A stretch of 62,402 nucleotides of DNA from Cyanobacteriota bacterium (GTDB lineage Bacteria; Cyanobacteriota; Cyanobacteriia; Pseudanabaenales; Pseudanabaenaceae): NCBI GenBank assembly GCA_025356295.1, contig JANXUJ010000208.1:1-62402 (forward strand). The letters run 5' to 3'. A program made the translations under genes and the position numbers. Positions 40,833 to 51,113 of this stretch are shown piece after piece (positions within the stretch are counted from its first letter, which is position 1; each line of letters begins with the position of its first letter). Below the pieces are notes generated by a model. That model made no database searches. It saw nothing but the letters and a program-made list of their open reading frames with translations, and was not told the origin of the DNA.

Positions 40833-42008
40833 ATGAGTTTTATGCCAAATCAGTCATCAGCTCAATCTTGGCGATCTCTTTCATTTTGGATGATTTTGGG
40901 ATCGTTTGGGCTATTGTTTGGCTTAGAGATTGCCACACCACCCGACTATATAATCAGTTATCTTTACGTTAGTCCCATCCTGCTTGCTAATGCGCGATTA
41001 AGCCGCACGGTAGCTTTCCAATTTATATTTACAGCGATTATTTTGACACTATCGAGTATCTGGATGCCTAATAAAGGCACAATTCAGACCGCAATGGTTG
41101 TAAATCGATTGATTACGGTATTGGCTTTGATCGTGACTGGAGTTTTAAGCGATCGCCATCGGCAAACTCAGCAAATTTTAGTCGGACAACAGACAAAACT
41201 ACAGGCTCAAGAAAAAATCATGAACATGCGCGAAGATTTTGCTTCGACCCTAGCTCATGATTTAAAAACGCCGCTACTTGGTGCGATCGAAACGCTTAAA
41301 GCTTTTGATCGCGAGCAATTTGGGATCATCCAATCCAAGCAAAAACCAGTATTAGCGACCATGATTCGCAGTCATCAGAATAGTTTGCACCTAGTTGAGA
41401 CCCTCCTCGATGTCTATCGCAATGAAACTGAAGGTTTACAATTGCAATTAGCGCCCATAAACCTTGCAGTTTTGGCAGAAGATGTCGCGACATCTCTGCT
41501 CACTTTATCGACTAGTCGCCGTGTTTATCTAAACTTGAACTATGGAGATTCCGACTTTCGTAAATTTCTTTGGGTAAACGGTGATGCTTTTCAATTGCGG
41601 CGCGTCTTTACCAACCTGCTCACTAATGCGATTAATCATTCGCCCAGAGGTACAAAAGTGGAAGTTGTTCTCGAAACACAGTCTTCGTATCAGGTTGTTC
41701 AAGTAATTGATATTGGCGCAGGGATTAAACCCGATGAGAAACCGCATTTATTTGAACGTTTTTATCAAGGGCAAAGCGATCGCCTAGCTAGTGGCTCAGG
41801 GCTAGGTTTGTACTTAACACGGCAACTAATCGAAGCCCATGACGGTACAATCTGGGCAGAAAATCGACTTCCCCATGGAGCTATCTTTGGCTTTCGTTTA
41901 CCCGCGTTGCCCTATTCATCTCCCCCTAATATAAGTACAGAGCCTAGAGACGCATTCAAGTCTAACCATCAAAATGACTTTAAACAATCTAAAAATACTT
42001 CTAGTTGA
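40833..42008 (+). CDS. Membrane-bound sensor histidine kinase (HisKA + HATPase_c)
   Basis: N-terminal TM region; FASTLAHDLKTPLLGAIETL H-box; NLLTNAINHSPRG N-box; GSGLGLYLTRQLIEAHDG G-box. Confidence 0.92.
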   Translation: MSFMPNQSSAQSWRSLSFWMILGSFGLLFGLEIATPPDYIISYLYVSPILLANARLSRTVAFQFIFTAIILTLSSIWMPNKGTIQTAMVVNRLITVLALIVTGVLSDRHRQTQQILVGQQTKLQAQEKIMNMREDFASTLAHDLKTPLLGAIETLKAFDREQFGIIQSKQKPVLATMIRSHQNSLHLVETLLDVYRNETEGLQLQLAPINLAVLAEDVATSLLTLSTSRRVYLNLNYGDSDFRKFLWVNGDAFQLRRVFTNLLTNAINHSPRGTKVEVVLETQSSYQVVQVIDIGAGIKPDEKPHLFERFYQGQSDRLASGSGLGLYLTRQLIEAHDGTIWAENRLPHGAIFGFRLPALPYSSPPNISTEPRDAFKSNHQNDFKQSKNTSS

Positions 42009-42651
42009 AGACGATGAACTATTTCGTTTGGGCTTACAAGTGCGCTTGCAGCAGGAAACCAAAATTGAAGTCTTAGTTGAAGCAAATGATGGTGAAACTG
42101 CGCTTGACCTTGCTAAGCAACAACCTTTTGATCTAGTCCTACTTGATATCGGCTTACCCGGACTTGGTGGGATGGAGACTTGTCGTCAACTTAAGCTCAA
42201 TCATCCTAATTTGCCAATTTTAGTTTTAACTTCGCGCAACGAACGATCGCTTGTTGCCCGATTAGTCACCGCAGGCGCACAAGGATATTGTCTAAAAGGA
42301 GTTGCTGCGGAAACGTTAATTCTCGCGATGCGCTCCGTGATTGCTGGCGCATCTTGGTGGGATGCGACAGCTACTGCCGAAATTCATAATATTTTTCAAA
42401 ATCAATCCCCAGAACTTAGTCAAAACATTCAATCTGCTGTCAAAGTCAATACTCTCACGCGCCGCGAAAAAGAAATTCTCATACTGATGTCTGACAGCAA
42501 AACCAATCAAGAAATTGCCGATCTGCTTTACATTTCTTCTGGCACAGTGCGAGTACATATTCATGCAATTTTGCATAAATTTGGAGTTGGCGATCGCAAA
42601 CAAGCGATCGCGATCGCCATTCAGAATAATTTTTTCGATATGTCTAACTAA
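41974..42651 (+). CDS. NarL/LuxR-family response regulator
   Basis: LKILLVEDDELFRLGLQ, LVLLDIGLPGLGG, C-terminal HTH LTRREKEILILMSDSKTNQEIADLLYISSGTVRVHI; overlaps the kinase gene by 35 nt. Confidence 0.93.
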   Translation: MTLNNLKILLVEDDELFRLGLQVRLQQETKIEVLVEANDGETALDLAKQQPFDLVLLDIGLPGLGGMETCRQLKLNHPNLPILVLTSRNERSLVARLVTAGAQGYCLKGVAAETLILAMRSVIAGASWWDATATAEIHNIFQNQSPELSQNIQSAVKVNTLTRREKEILILMSDSKTNQEIADLLYISSGTVRVHIHAILHKFGVGDRKQAIAIAIQNNFFDMSN

Positions 42652-42662
42652 CGTGGTTCAGA

Positions 42663-43733
42663 TTAACGCTGGTCAGGATGACAAATCATCGGATTACCAC
42701 TATTGCAAGTGTCATTAATCGCAGCAATTAACTCATACAAGCGCCCAAAATCATGTTGGTTAAAATGCATAATTAAGCGTGGCAAATTAATCACATGAAT
42801 CTCATTTGCTTCTATCGGTAATGCTTGACTGCGTTCAATCTTACCTTTGAGCAAGATATCGCTAAAGTTCTCATTTAGTCGCGTCAAATGTTCATCTGTA
42901 ATTTCAATATGCAAACGAATTACGAGTAAATCACCAACTCCTCGACAAGAATGATAAACGCTATAAAAAGAATTAATAAACTGACAAGCAACATCAACAT
43001 CATCAGTGATTTTGTATAGACTGCGATCGTCTTCGGTAATTAAGCCTCTGTCGAGCAGATGATTCTCCACAAAAACATCCCAACCTTTCCAATATTCACC
43101 ATTTTTCTTGTCCATTAACACGATCGGACGCGGCGTTGTCCGTCCTGTTTGACAGAGCGTCAAACATTCAAAAAACTCATCCTGTGTCCCAAATCCCCCA
43201 GGAAAAAGCGCGATCGCATCACTCTCTTTCACAAAATACAATTTGCGAGTAAAGAAATAACGGAATTTGACCAATCGCGAAGCCTCAGATACAAATCCAT
43301 TACTTGATTGCTCAAACGGCAAATTAATATTTAGTCCAAACGAATTATCGCCAGCGCCCTCATTTCCAGCCGCCATGATGCCGCCGCCCGCACCCGTAAT
43401 TATCATAAATCCTTGCTTAGTGATTTTTTCGGCAAACTCATAGGCTTGCTGATATTCAGGCGCATTCTGATCAGTACGCGCTGATCCAAAAATACTCACC
43501 TTGCGATTAAAGCGATAAGGATAAAACATCGCGATCGCCTTCTGCATATCTTGCAAAGAGCCAGCTAAAATTTTCCAGTCAACTCGCTCAACTTTGGTCT
43601 GACTAATTTGAGCGATCGCCTGTAACGCTGTATAAATTAGCTCCCCATGCTCAGTTGATTCAAGATTTTCAACTAGCTCATGCAATTCATCAGTAAGAGC
43701 TTTAATGTCTGAATGTGAAGGAAATGTCGCCAT
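42663..43733 (-). CDS. LOG-family (Rossmann-fold, lysine decarboxylase-like) protein
   Basis: IFGSARTDQNAPEYQQA, MIITGAGGGIMAAGNEGA, ALFPGGFGTQDEFFE. Confidence 0.9.
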   Translation of the reverse strand: MATFPSHSDIKALTDELHELVENLESTEHGELIYTALQAIAQISQTKVERVDWKILAGSLQDMQKAIAMFYPYRFNRKVSIFGSARTDQNAPEYQQAYEFAEKITKQGFMIITGAGGGIMAAGNEGAGDNSFGLNINLPFEQSSNGFVSEASRLVKFRYFFTRKLYFVKESDAIALFPGGFGTQDEFFECLTLCQTGRTTPRPIVLMDKKNGEYWKGWDVFVENHLLDRGLITEDDRSLYKITDDVDVACQFINSFYSVYHSCRGVGDLLVIRLHIEITDEHLTRLNENFSDILLKGKIERSQALPIEANEIHVINLPRLIMHFNQHDFGRLYELIAAINDTCNSGNPMICHPDQR

Positions 43734-43845
43734 AATTACTATTTTAAGATGTCAGACTGAGATGTCAAGAAAGCAAATCGTGATCCCTTGTGCTGATAAG
43801 ATAATGATTAAGTAATAAAAATTAACAAAGAATTAACAACTAGCT

Positions 43846-44145
43846 ATGGCAAACATTAAGTTTGTGAATGAAGCCAAAGAAGCGATCGCCATGGATGGCG
43901 CAAACCTGCGGATGAAAGCTCTCGAAAACAACATCGACATCTATAAATTTATGGCAAAACTCTCTAACTGCAATGGTTATGGACAATGTGCTACCTGTGT
44001 TGTCGAAATTGTCGAAGGGCTAGAAAATCTCTCTCCTAAAACTGAATTTGAAGAGCGTAAACTCAAAAACAAGCCTAAAAATTATCGCCTTGCTTGCCAA
44101 ACATCGGTAAACCAAGGAAATGTGAGTGTAAAAACTAAACCTTAA
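43846..44145 (+). CDS. 2Fe-2S ferredoxin
   Basis: [25 protein letters not shown]...RLACQTSV. Confidence 0.9.
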   Translation: MANIKFVNEAKEAIAMDGANLRMKALENNIDIYKFMAKLSNCNGYGQCATCVVEIVEGLENLSPKTEFEERKLKNKPKNYRLACQTSVNQGNVSVKTKP

Positions 44146-44293
44146 AGTTATTAGAGACTTTATTAGAAACTATAAAAAGTTAAAGATGTACGGTAAAACG
44201 TATTTCTGATCAACATCTACAAATAAACGATAAGTGCTAGGTTAGACTAGAACTATTGTCCATGAATCCTTTTAGGCGACAGAGAAACCCCCT

Positions 44294-45427
44294 ATGGCGC
44301 GTGATTATTACGAAATTCTCGGAGTCGATCGCAGTACTGACAAAGAGGAGATCAAACGAGCATATCGACGCTTAGCTCGAAAATATCACCCCGATGTCAA
44401 CAAAGAAACGGGGGCAGATGAGCGTTTTAAAGAAATTAACCGTGCTTACGAAGTCCTCTCAGAAGCAGAAACTCGCGCAAGGTATGACCGCTTTGGTGAA
44501 GCTGGTGTATCAAGCGGCGGTGGCGGCGCACCTGACATGGGAGATATGGGCGGATTTGCTGATATCTTTGAAAGCTTTTTTAGTGGCTTTTCTAACACGG
44601 GGCAGCAGCAACAAGCTCGCCGCCGTAGTGGACCGACTCGTGGTGAAGACCTCAGATTTGATCTAAAGCTCGAATTTCGCGAAGCAGTTTTTGGTGGCGA
44701 AAAGCAAATCAAAATTTCGCATCTAGAAACTTGTGCCACTTGTACTGGCACTGGCGCAAAGGCTGGAACTCGACCACGCACTTGTGGTACTTGTAGCGGC
44801 ACGGGTCAAGTAAGGCGAGCTACACGCACACCATTTGGCAGTTTTACCCAAGTTTCTACTTGTCCAACTTGTAACGGTACAGGACAGACAATTGAAGATA
44901 AGTGTGAAAGTTGTAATGGCTTAGGACTAAATCAAGTTACCAAAAAGCTGAAAATTACGATTCCTGCGGGTGTTGATAGTGGCACAAGACTGCGTGTATC
45001 GAATGAAGGTGATGCAGGACAGCGTGGTGGACCTTCAGGTGATCTTTATGTATATCTGTTTGTCCAAGCCGACAATGAATTTGAGCGTGAGGGTATAAAT
45101 GTCTTGTCAGAAATCAAGATTAGCTACTTACAAGCAATTCTCGGTGACAAGATTGCAATCAATACTGTCGATGGCAAAAAACCGCTGACGATTCCTTCAG
45201 GCACACAGTCGGATACAGTCTTGACTCTAGAAGGTTTAGGTGTTCCCAAACTTGGCAACCCTGTCGCTCGCGGCGATCATCTGATCAGAATCAAGATTGA
45301 TATTCCCACCAAAATCGGTAGCGAGGAACGAGAAGCACTTGAGAAGCTCAAAGAAAAGCTGATTGGTAATACAGCCAAAGGTGGTATCGGTGACATTTTA
45401 GGCGGCATATTTGGCAACCAAAAGTAA
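44294..45427 (+). CDS. dnaJ: Chaperone DnaJ
   Basis: J-domain [35 protein letters not shown] region, four CxxCxGxG zinc repeats. Confidence 0.97.
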   Translation: MARDYYEILGVDRSTDKEEIKRAYRRLARKYHPDVNKETGADERFKEINRAYEVLSEAETRARYDRFGEAGVSSGGGGAPDMGDMGGFADIFESFFSGFSNTGQQQQARRRSGPTRGEDLRFDLKLEFREAVFGGEKQIKISHLETCATCTGTGAKAGTRPRTCGTCSGTGQVRRATRTPFGSFTQVSTCPTCNGTGQTIEDKCESCNGLGLNQVTKKLKITIPAGVDSGTRLRVSNEGDAGQRGGPSGDLYVYLFVQADNEFEREGINVLSEIKISYLQAILGDKIAINTVDGKKPLTIPSGTQSDTVLTLEGLGVPKLGNPVARGDHLIRIKIDIPTKIGSEEREALEKLKEKLIGNTAKGGIGDILGGIFGNQK

Positions 45428-45437
45428 AATCCAATAG

Positions 45438-45498
45438 TCTCTGCAATAATTTTCAAAAAGCCTCGCAACGCGAGGCTTTTTGAAAATTATTGCAGAGA
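45438..45498. terminator. Perfect 29-bp palindrome, loop aac, after dnaJ
   Basis: TCTCTGCAATAATTTTCAAAAAGCCTCGC aac GCGAGGCTTTTTGAAAATTATTGCAGAGA. Confidence 0.93.
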
Positions 45499-45539
45499 TG
45501 CAGAGATATAGAGAGTAACCAGTTATATCGGGAGGATAT

Positions 45540-45773
45540 ATGTGCATCAAGATAAGCAAGTCAATCGATTTACGCGGCGTTCCTTGTCCACTTAGCTTTG
45601 TACGCGCAAAATTGCATCTAGAAAAGCTAGAAATAGGTCAATTGCTGGAGGTGCTGCTAGATGGCGGTGAACCAATCGAGCAAGTTCCTAATAGCCTCAT
45701 GTCTGATGGACATAAAGTCAAAGGCATCGAAGAGCGCGATCGCTTTTTTGCGCTAACAGTTCAAAAAGCATGA
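45540..45773 (+). CDS. TusA-family sulfurtransferase
   Basis: SIDLRGVPCPLSFVRAKLHLEKL. Confidence 0.9.
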   Translation: MCIKISKSIDLRGVPCPLSFVRAKLHLEKLEIGQLLEVLLDGGEPIEQVPNSLMSDGHKVKGIEERDRFFALTVQKA

Positions 45774-45810
45774 TTCAAAAAGTTTTGTTGCAAATATCCT
45801 CATTAAATTT

Positions 45811-46893
45811 ATGTTGGCTTTAACAGGCACAGTCTTGGCTGTGCAAGCCAATTTTTATCGGGTGATGCTAGATGAAGCTTTTTATCTAGAGCAGCTTTTT
45901 GATAATGGGCAGAGCGCTAATCAAATTATTCACGAACTGCTCTGTACTAGACGCGCGCGACTCAAAAAAATCGGTCAGCAGATATGTGTTGGCGATCGCG
46001 TCACGATTGAGGAGCCAGATTGGCAAGGCGGACGAGGAGCCATCTCAGAAGTTGCGCCACGCCACAACTTACTTGATCGTCCGACTGTGGCAAATTGCGA
46101 TCGCATCTTATTAGTTTTCTCTTTAGCTGAACCAAGCCTCGATCCACATCAACTAAGTCGTTTTTTAGTCAAAGCTGAAAGCACTCAAGTCGAAGTCCTG
46201 CTCTGTTTAAATAAGCGCGATTTAGTTAGTGACGAGATTTGGGATAGATGGTGCGATCGGCTAAGGTCATGGGGCTATCCACCGATTGCGATTAGTACCT
46301 ATACCCATCAAGGGCTTGACGATCTTGCTAAACATTTACAAACTGGCGTAACTGTGGTTGCGGGACTTTCAGGCGTTGGCAAATCTAGTCTAATTAATTT
46401 GCTCATCCCCAATATACAAATCCGTGTCGGAGAGGTTTCACAACGACTAGGGCATGGACGACATACCACCCGACATGTTGAGCTATTTGCCTTACCTGCG
46501 GGTGGCTATCTCGCAGATACCCCTGGATTTATGCAGCCCAATTTGACCGTCACGCCTCAAGAGTTAACCGATTGTTTTCCAGAAGCGAGACAGAGACTTG
46601 CCCTAGGAGAAGATTGTCATTTCAAAAATTGTTTGCATCGCCGCGATGAACCCAACTGTGTCGTGCGTGGCGATTGGGAGCGATACGACCATTACATTGC
46701 TTATTTAGAAGAAGCGATCGTTTATCAACAAAAGCTCAAAAATATTGCTAATGCTGATGCTTCGCTCAAAGTCAAAGATACAAGTGATGGCAAGCAACAA
46801 CAGGAACCCAGATTACTCAAAAAACGCTATCGCCGTGAGTCTCGCCGTAGCGAGCATCAAGATTTAGATATAGATTTTGAGAGCGATGAGTAA
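45811..46893 (+). CDS. rsgA: Ribosome small-subunit-dependent GTPase A
   Basis: VVAGLSGVGKSSLINLL, LADTPGF, zinc-binding CHFKNCLHRRDEPNC (circularly permuted GTPase). Confidence 0.95.
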   Translation: MLALTGTVLAVQANFYRVMLDEAFYLEQLFDNGQSANQIIHELLCTRRARLKKIGQQICVGDRVTIEEPDWQGGRGAISEVAPRHNLLDRPTVANCDRILLVFSLAEPSLDPHQLSRFLVKAESTQVEVLLCLNKRDLVSDEIWDRWCDRLRSWGYPPIAISTYTHQGLDDLAKHLQTGVTVVAGLSGVGKSSLINLLIPNIQIRVGEVSQRLGHGRHTTRHVELFALPAGGYLADTPGFMQPNLTVTPQELTDCFPEARQRLALGEDCHFKNCLHRRDEPNCVVRGDWERYDHYIAYLEEAIVYQQKLKNIANADASLKVKDTSDGKQQQEPRLLKKRYRRESRRSEHQDLDIDFESDE

Positions 46894-46932
46894 AAAGTAA
46901 GAGAGCGCACTTTGTTAACTCTCTTACTTTTT
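46892..46932. terminator. 14-bp-arm hairpin at the rsgA stop
   Basis: AAAAAGTAAGAGAG...CTCTCTTACTTTTT. Confidence 0.8.
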
Positions 46933-47015
46933 GGTAATGCGATTGCAAGGCGCGATATAGTAGCTAACGAGCTTTATGCTTATCACTCAACTGAAGGTCG
47001 TATCTTAAATTAGAC

Positions 47016-47654
47016 ATGAAAAAGTATATTTCCGTTGCTGCGGGTTTAGTCTTGTTTACAGCCAGTGCTTGCACACCATCTACTCCTATAGCTGACAATG
47101 CAAATCCCACAAAAGCAGCATCGGCTGCACCCTCAGGGAAGCCGACTAGCACCTCCACAGTCAAAACAGACGAAAAACCAACAAACACTGCGGCAGGTTG
47201 GCAAGATTACAAATCAGCGGCTGGAAAATTTAGCATTCAACTTCCTAGTAAGCCGCAAGAGCAATCTCAAGATCAAAAAACTGATGTGGGAACGATCAAG
47301 CTCAATATGGTGATTGCGGAATCTAATGATTCTGGATACTTTGTGGGCTATGCAGACTTCCCGAATAAGATTGCTAACCCTGCCGATATCCAGAAAGGGC
47401 TGGCGGACTCGGTCAAAGGCTCAGTTGCAAATATTAAGGGAGAAATCAAGTCTGAGAAGGAATACTTACTTGGTGATGTGCCATGTCGTGATTTTGAAGC
47501 GGGTGGTAAGGTGCAAACAACAGATGTATCCATCAAAGGACGTTTTTGTCTCGCTGACAACCGACTCTATCAAGTATTTGCACTAGGGGCTAAAGATAAG
47601 ATTGCTACTGCTGATGTCGATCGCTTTATCACTTCTTTTAAACTTGAAAAATAA
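47016..47654 (+). CDS. Hypothetical lipoprotein
   Basis: MKKYISVAAGLVLFTASACTPS lipobox; conserved-looking FSIQLPSKPQEQ segment. Confidence 0.65.
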   Translation: MKKYISVAAGLVLFTASACTPSTPIADNANPTKAASAAPSGKPTSTSTVKTDEKPTNTAAGWQDYKSAAGKFSIQLPSKPQEQSQDQKTDVGTIKLNMVIAESNDSGYFVGYADFPNKIANPADIQKGLADSVKGSVANIKGEIKSEKEYLLGDVPCRDFEAGGKVQTTDVSIKGRFCLADNRLYQVFALGAKDKIATADVDRFITSFKLEK

Positions 47655-47691
47655 TCAAAAAAAAGAGCGCTTTGCGCTCTTTTTTTTGATT
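47653..47691 (+). terminator. 18-bp perfect hairpin with T-tract, loop ttt
   Basis: AATCAAAAAAAAGAGCGC ttt GCGCTCTTTTTTTTGATT. Confidence 0.88.
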
Positions 47692-47718
47692 TTAAAAACT
47701 TGTGCAAGTCTAAACATG

Positions 47719-48606
47719 TCAAGCTTCTTCATATTCATCATCATCTCTAGTTAGCCAGTTACAGAGTGCCAACAGAATAGATACCGCCACAACTGAAAAG
47801 ATTTGCGAACCATCCCCTGCGTGCCAATACTTAAAAGCTTCTGCTTGCGAAGATATTATGACCAGTAATGCAACTCGTACAGAATTAACGATAAAGGCGA
47901 TCGCCATGGCAGCAGGAAATAAAATCCACTTATGAAAGTGGGATACAGGAAAAACCAAAACAAACATCAGGGTAATCCGCAGCAGCATTAAAATCGGTGG
48001 TAGTCCTGCACAACCTCGCGCTACCTCGACTGCACCATATTGGCTAAAAATTGTAACTCCTTGTTGAGCTAACTTCTGCACACCGCCGTACCACAATACC
48101 GAATGGGCAAATTGTGCCGTGAAGACATTTACAGGAACTACTTTTTCGCTCGCTGAAAATAAGAAAGTAACAGGTATGCCAAGTGTTGCCGACAATAAAA
48201 TTGCTTGCCAATATTGTCTTAAACCTCCCCAGCCTGAAGCGATTAAGGCAATTCCAATCGTTGCCATAACTGGAGTCAAGATGAACAAAACATCATAAAC
48301 TCGGCGAGTCAATAAGCTTTTGATCAATACCCAAATAATTAACAAGACTCCAACTGCGATCGCGGATGGCGTAGTCTCAAACTTGAGATTTGCGCGATCG
48401 CGAACCACTAATAAGATGGCGACTGCCCATGTCAATATCTGGATCGCTGGCTCATCCACACTATCAGCTAGTCGGGCGACAAGAGTGATGTTAATCGCGA
48501 TTAGACTTACCCATGTTGCAAGTAGCCAAAACTCTAATTTACAGCTCGCTTTTTGTAATGAGCTTTGTAGATTAGAGAAGTCACCGCGCAAAATATTTTC
48601 CAGCAT
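47719..48606 (-). CDS. Cyanoexosortase (exosortase/archaeosortase family)
   Basis: Multi-TM; catalytic-type motifs ARGCAGLPP (Cys), VNSVRVALL (Arg), WHAGDG (His). Confidence 0.85.
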   Translation of the reverse strand: MLENILRGDFSNLQSSLQKASCKLEFWLLATWVSLIAINITLVARLADSVDEPAIQILTWAVAILLVVRDRANLKFETTPSAIAVGVLLIIWVLIKSLLTRRVYDVLFILTPVMATIGIALIASGWGGLRQYWQAILLSATLGIPVTFLFSASEKVVPVNVFTAQFAHSVLWYGGVQKLAQQGVTIFSQYGAVEVARGCAGLPPILMLLRITLMFVLVFPVSHFHKWILFPAAMAIAFIVNSVRVALLVIISSQAEAFKYWHAGDGSQIFSVVAVSILLALCNWLTRDDDEYEEA

Positions 48607-48641
48607 GGCAAGTTAAAAAATGATTAGTAATGCAAAACCTG

Positions 48642-48664
48642 TAGGCGGCGCGAAACGCCGCCTA
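48642..48664. terminator. 9-bp GC-rich hairpin
   Basis: TAGGCGGCG cgaaa CGCCGCCTA. Confidence 0.65.
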
Positions 48665-48671
48665 TAGTTAT

Positions 48672-49298
48672 TTAAAGGATGTAAAGTAGCAAAAATAAAA
48701 CGATCCAGACAATATCAACGAAATGCCAATATATCGATGCAGCTTCGATGCCAAAGTGACTAGTGTTACTGTAATGTCCAGCTTTTAGCGATCGCACTAA
48801 CACCGTGCCAATCAGAGTCAAGCCGATGATGACGTGCAGTCCATGGAAGCCAGTTAGTATATAAAAAGTGCTGGCAAACAGGTTGGTGGTATACCCAAAC
48901 TCTAAATGTTGGTACTCATAAATTTGTCCAGCAATAAAGATTGCGCCCATGATAAATGTGGCAAGAAACCACAACTGAGCCGCCTTAACTTTATTTTCTT
49001 TAATCGCATGATCAGCTTGGTGAATCACAAAGCTGCTCGACACCAGAATAATTGTATTGATCCCTGGTAAAAGCAGCTCGAGACTAGGTGTACCTTCGGG
49101 TGGCCAAGATGTGGCGACTGAGCGGAAGGTCAAGTAAGCGGCGAACAAGCCAAAAAAGAGCATTCCTTCGGAAACAAGAAACACGATTAAGCCAAAAACT
49201 CTTAAATCTGGGTGTTCGTAATGTCCCACTTCGGCAACATGATCATGAATAACTATGTCTTGAGCCGTGCTGGTAACTGGAGCGATCGATCCTTGCAT
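48672..49298 (-). CDS. ctaE: Cytochrome c oxidase subunit III
   Basis: FLVSEGMLFFGLFAAYLTFR, GFHGLHVIIGL, WHFVDIVWIVLF. Confidence 0.96.
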   Translation of the reverse strand: MQGSIAPVTSTAQDIVIHDHVAEVGHYEHPDLRVFGLIVFLVSEGMLFFGLFAAYLTFRSVATSWPPEGTPSLELLLPGINTIILVSSSFVIHQADHAIKENKVKAAQLWFLATFIMGAIFIAGQIYEYQHLEFGYTTNLFASTFYILTGFHGLHVIIGLTLIGTVLVRSLKAGHYSNTSHFGIEAASIYWHFVDIVWIVLFLLLYIL

Positions 49299-49348
49299 AG
49301 GTCAATGTTTGGATAAATGAACTAGATAAATAAACTGGAAATTATACT

Positions 49349-49403
49349 AAACCAATATTTTTTAAGGATGGCGCTTCGCATCATCCTTAAAAAATATTGG
49401 TTT
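49349..49403. terminator. 22-bp perfect outer arms plus GCGcttCGC core, ending at the ctaD stop
   Basis: AAACCAATATTTTTTAAGGATG gcgcttcgcat CATCCTTAAAAAATATTGGTTT. Confidence 0.9.
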
Positions 49404-51070
49404 TAAGTTGCGGCTTGAGAAGCAGCGATCGCCGCTTCTTTACGAGCCTGTTTATATTCCTCACCGTAGTCATAAGGTCCTGTGGTTAAAGCAGGTTCTC
49501 CAACCCAGTTATGCGGAATTGGGGGTGAAGAAGTTGTCCATTCTAGGGTCAGAGCATCCCAAGGATTGTCAGGTGCTTGTTCGCCCTTAAACCAACTATA
49601 GACAGCATTGATCACAAAAGGAACTGTGGAAATCGCCAGAATAAATGCGCCAATCGTACAAATCACATTGATCGGTGCAAACTGGGGATCGTACTGAGCA
49701 ACGCGGCGGGGCATTCCTTGCAAACCAAGAATGTGCATCGGTCCGAAAGTTAAATGCATTCCAATGAAAGTCAACACAAAATGTACTTTGCCCCAAAATT
49801 CATTTAACATCCGACCCGTCATTTTTGGGAACCAATGATATAGCCCTGCGTAAATGCCAAACACACTACCGCCAAATAGGACATAGTGGAAGTGAGCAAC
49901 CACGAAGTAAGTATCGTGAACGTGGATGTCAATCGGAGCCGAGCCGAGCATTACGCCGCTCAAGCCACCGATTAAAAATGTGGAGATGAAGCCCATCGCA
50001 AATAGCAAAGGACTCTCTAAGCGCAACTTGCCACCCCAGAGCGTAGCAACCCAGCTAAATACCTTGATCCCTGTTGGTACTGCCACGAGTAAAGTTGCAA
50101 CCATGAAGAAAACGCGCAACCAGTCGGGTGTGCCACTGGTAAACATATGGTGCGCCCACACAAATAAGCCCAATGCACAAATCATCATGCTGGAATAGGC
50201 GATCGCTTTATAACCAAAGATGGGCTTGCGACTATGGGGAGGTAAAACTTCAGAGATAATCCCAAACACGGGCAGAATCATCACATAAACAGCGGGATGT
50301 GAGTAGAACCAGAATAAGTGCTGATATACAACTGGATCACCGCCACCTGTGGGGTTAAAAAAGTTTGTGCCAATCAAAAGATCAGAGCCTAGTAGCACCA
50401 TAGCTCCTGCCAAGACTGGAGTCGCCAACAGAGCAAGCACTGAAGTTGCCATCATCGCCCAGCAAAATAGCGGCATACTGAACAAGTCCATTTCTGGCAT
50501 CCGCATTGCCCAGATTGTGACGATAAAATTCACGGCGGCAAGAATTGAGGAGGTTCCGACTAGCAAAATACTGAGAATCCAGACAACTTGACCAAGATGC
50601 TCATTGGTCAAAATGCTTAAAGGCGGATAGGCTGTCCAACCTGTCGAGGCGGGACCAAAGAAAAAGCTGCTCATCAGCAACATCCCCGCAGGAATGGTCA
50701 ACCAAAAGGCGATCGCATTCAAACGCGGAAATGCCATATCGCGAGCGCCGATCATCAGTGGGATCAAGTAATTCCCAAAGCCACCCGTCACCGCAGGCAC
50801 GATCCATAAAAAGATCATCACTGTGCCGTGCATTGTAAACAGGCTGTTATAAAAGGCGGGATCAACTAGATCAGAGTCAGGCGTGGCGAGTTCGGCACGC
50901 ACAATCGAGGCAAGCAATCCACCCACTAAATAGAATATGAACGAAGTAACGAGATACTGAATCCCGATAATTTTGTGATCAACGCTGAAAGTGAAGAACT
51001 CCCACCAAAGGGTTTTTTGGGGTTCTGCGATCGCGCCCGAACTTTGGGGTGATATGAGTGTCTGGGTCAT
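49403..51070 (-). CDS. ctaD: Cytochrome c oxidase subunit I
   Basis: FTMHGTVMIFLWIVP, HLFWFYSHPAVYVMILPVFG, HVHDTYFVVAHFHYVLFGG. Confidence 0.98.
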   Translation of the reverse strand: MTQTLISPQSSGAIAEPQKTLWWEFFTFSVDHKIIGIQYLVTSFIFYLVGGLLASIVRAELATPDSDLVDPAFYNSLFTMHGTVMIFLWIVPAVTGGFGNYLIPLMIGARDMAFPRLNAIAFWLTIPAGMLLMSSFFFGPASTGWTAYPPLSILTNEHLGQVVWILSILLVGTSSILAAVNFIVTIWAMRMPEMDLFSMPLFCWAMMATSVLALLATPVLAGAMVLLGSDLLIGTNFFNPTGGGDPVVYQHLFWFYSHPAVYVMILPVFGIISEVLPPHSRKPIFGYKAIAYSSMMICALGLFVWAHHMFTSGTPDWLRVFFMVATLLVAVPTGIKVFSWVATLWGGKLRLESPLLFAMGFISTFLIGGLSGVMLGSAPIDIHVHDTYFVVAHFHYVLFGGSVFGIYAGLYHWFPKMTGRMLNEFWGKVHFVLTFIGMHLTFGPMHILGLQGMPRRVAQYDPQFAPINVICTIGAFILAISTVPFVINAVYSWFKGEQAPDNPWDALTLEWTTSSPPIPHNWVGEPALTTGPYDYGEEYKQARKEAAIAASQAAT

Positions 51071-51113
51071 AGAGAAATGATTGGTAAGATAATTGCTGTT
51101 TTTTAATAACTTT

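Noticed and set aside
44394-44802. Overlapping ORFs in dnaJ (both strands)
   Set aside because: Shadow ORFs of the Gly/Phe- and Cys-rich dnaJ sequence.
49408-50807. Alternative-frame ORFs inside ctaD
   Set aside because: ctaD is unambiguous; the others are spurious frames.
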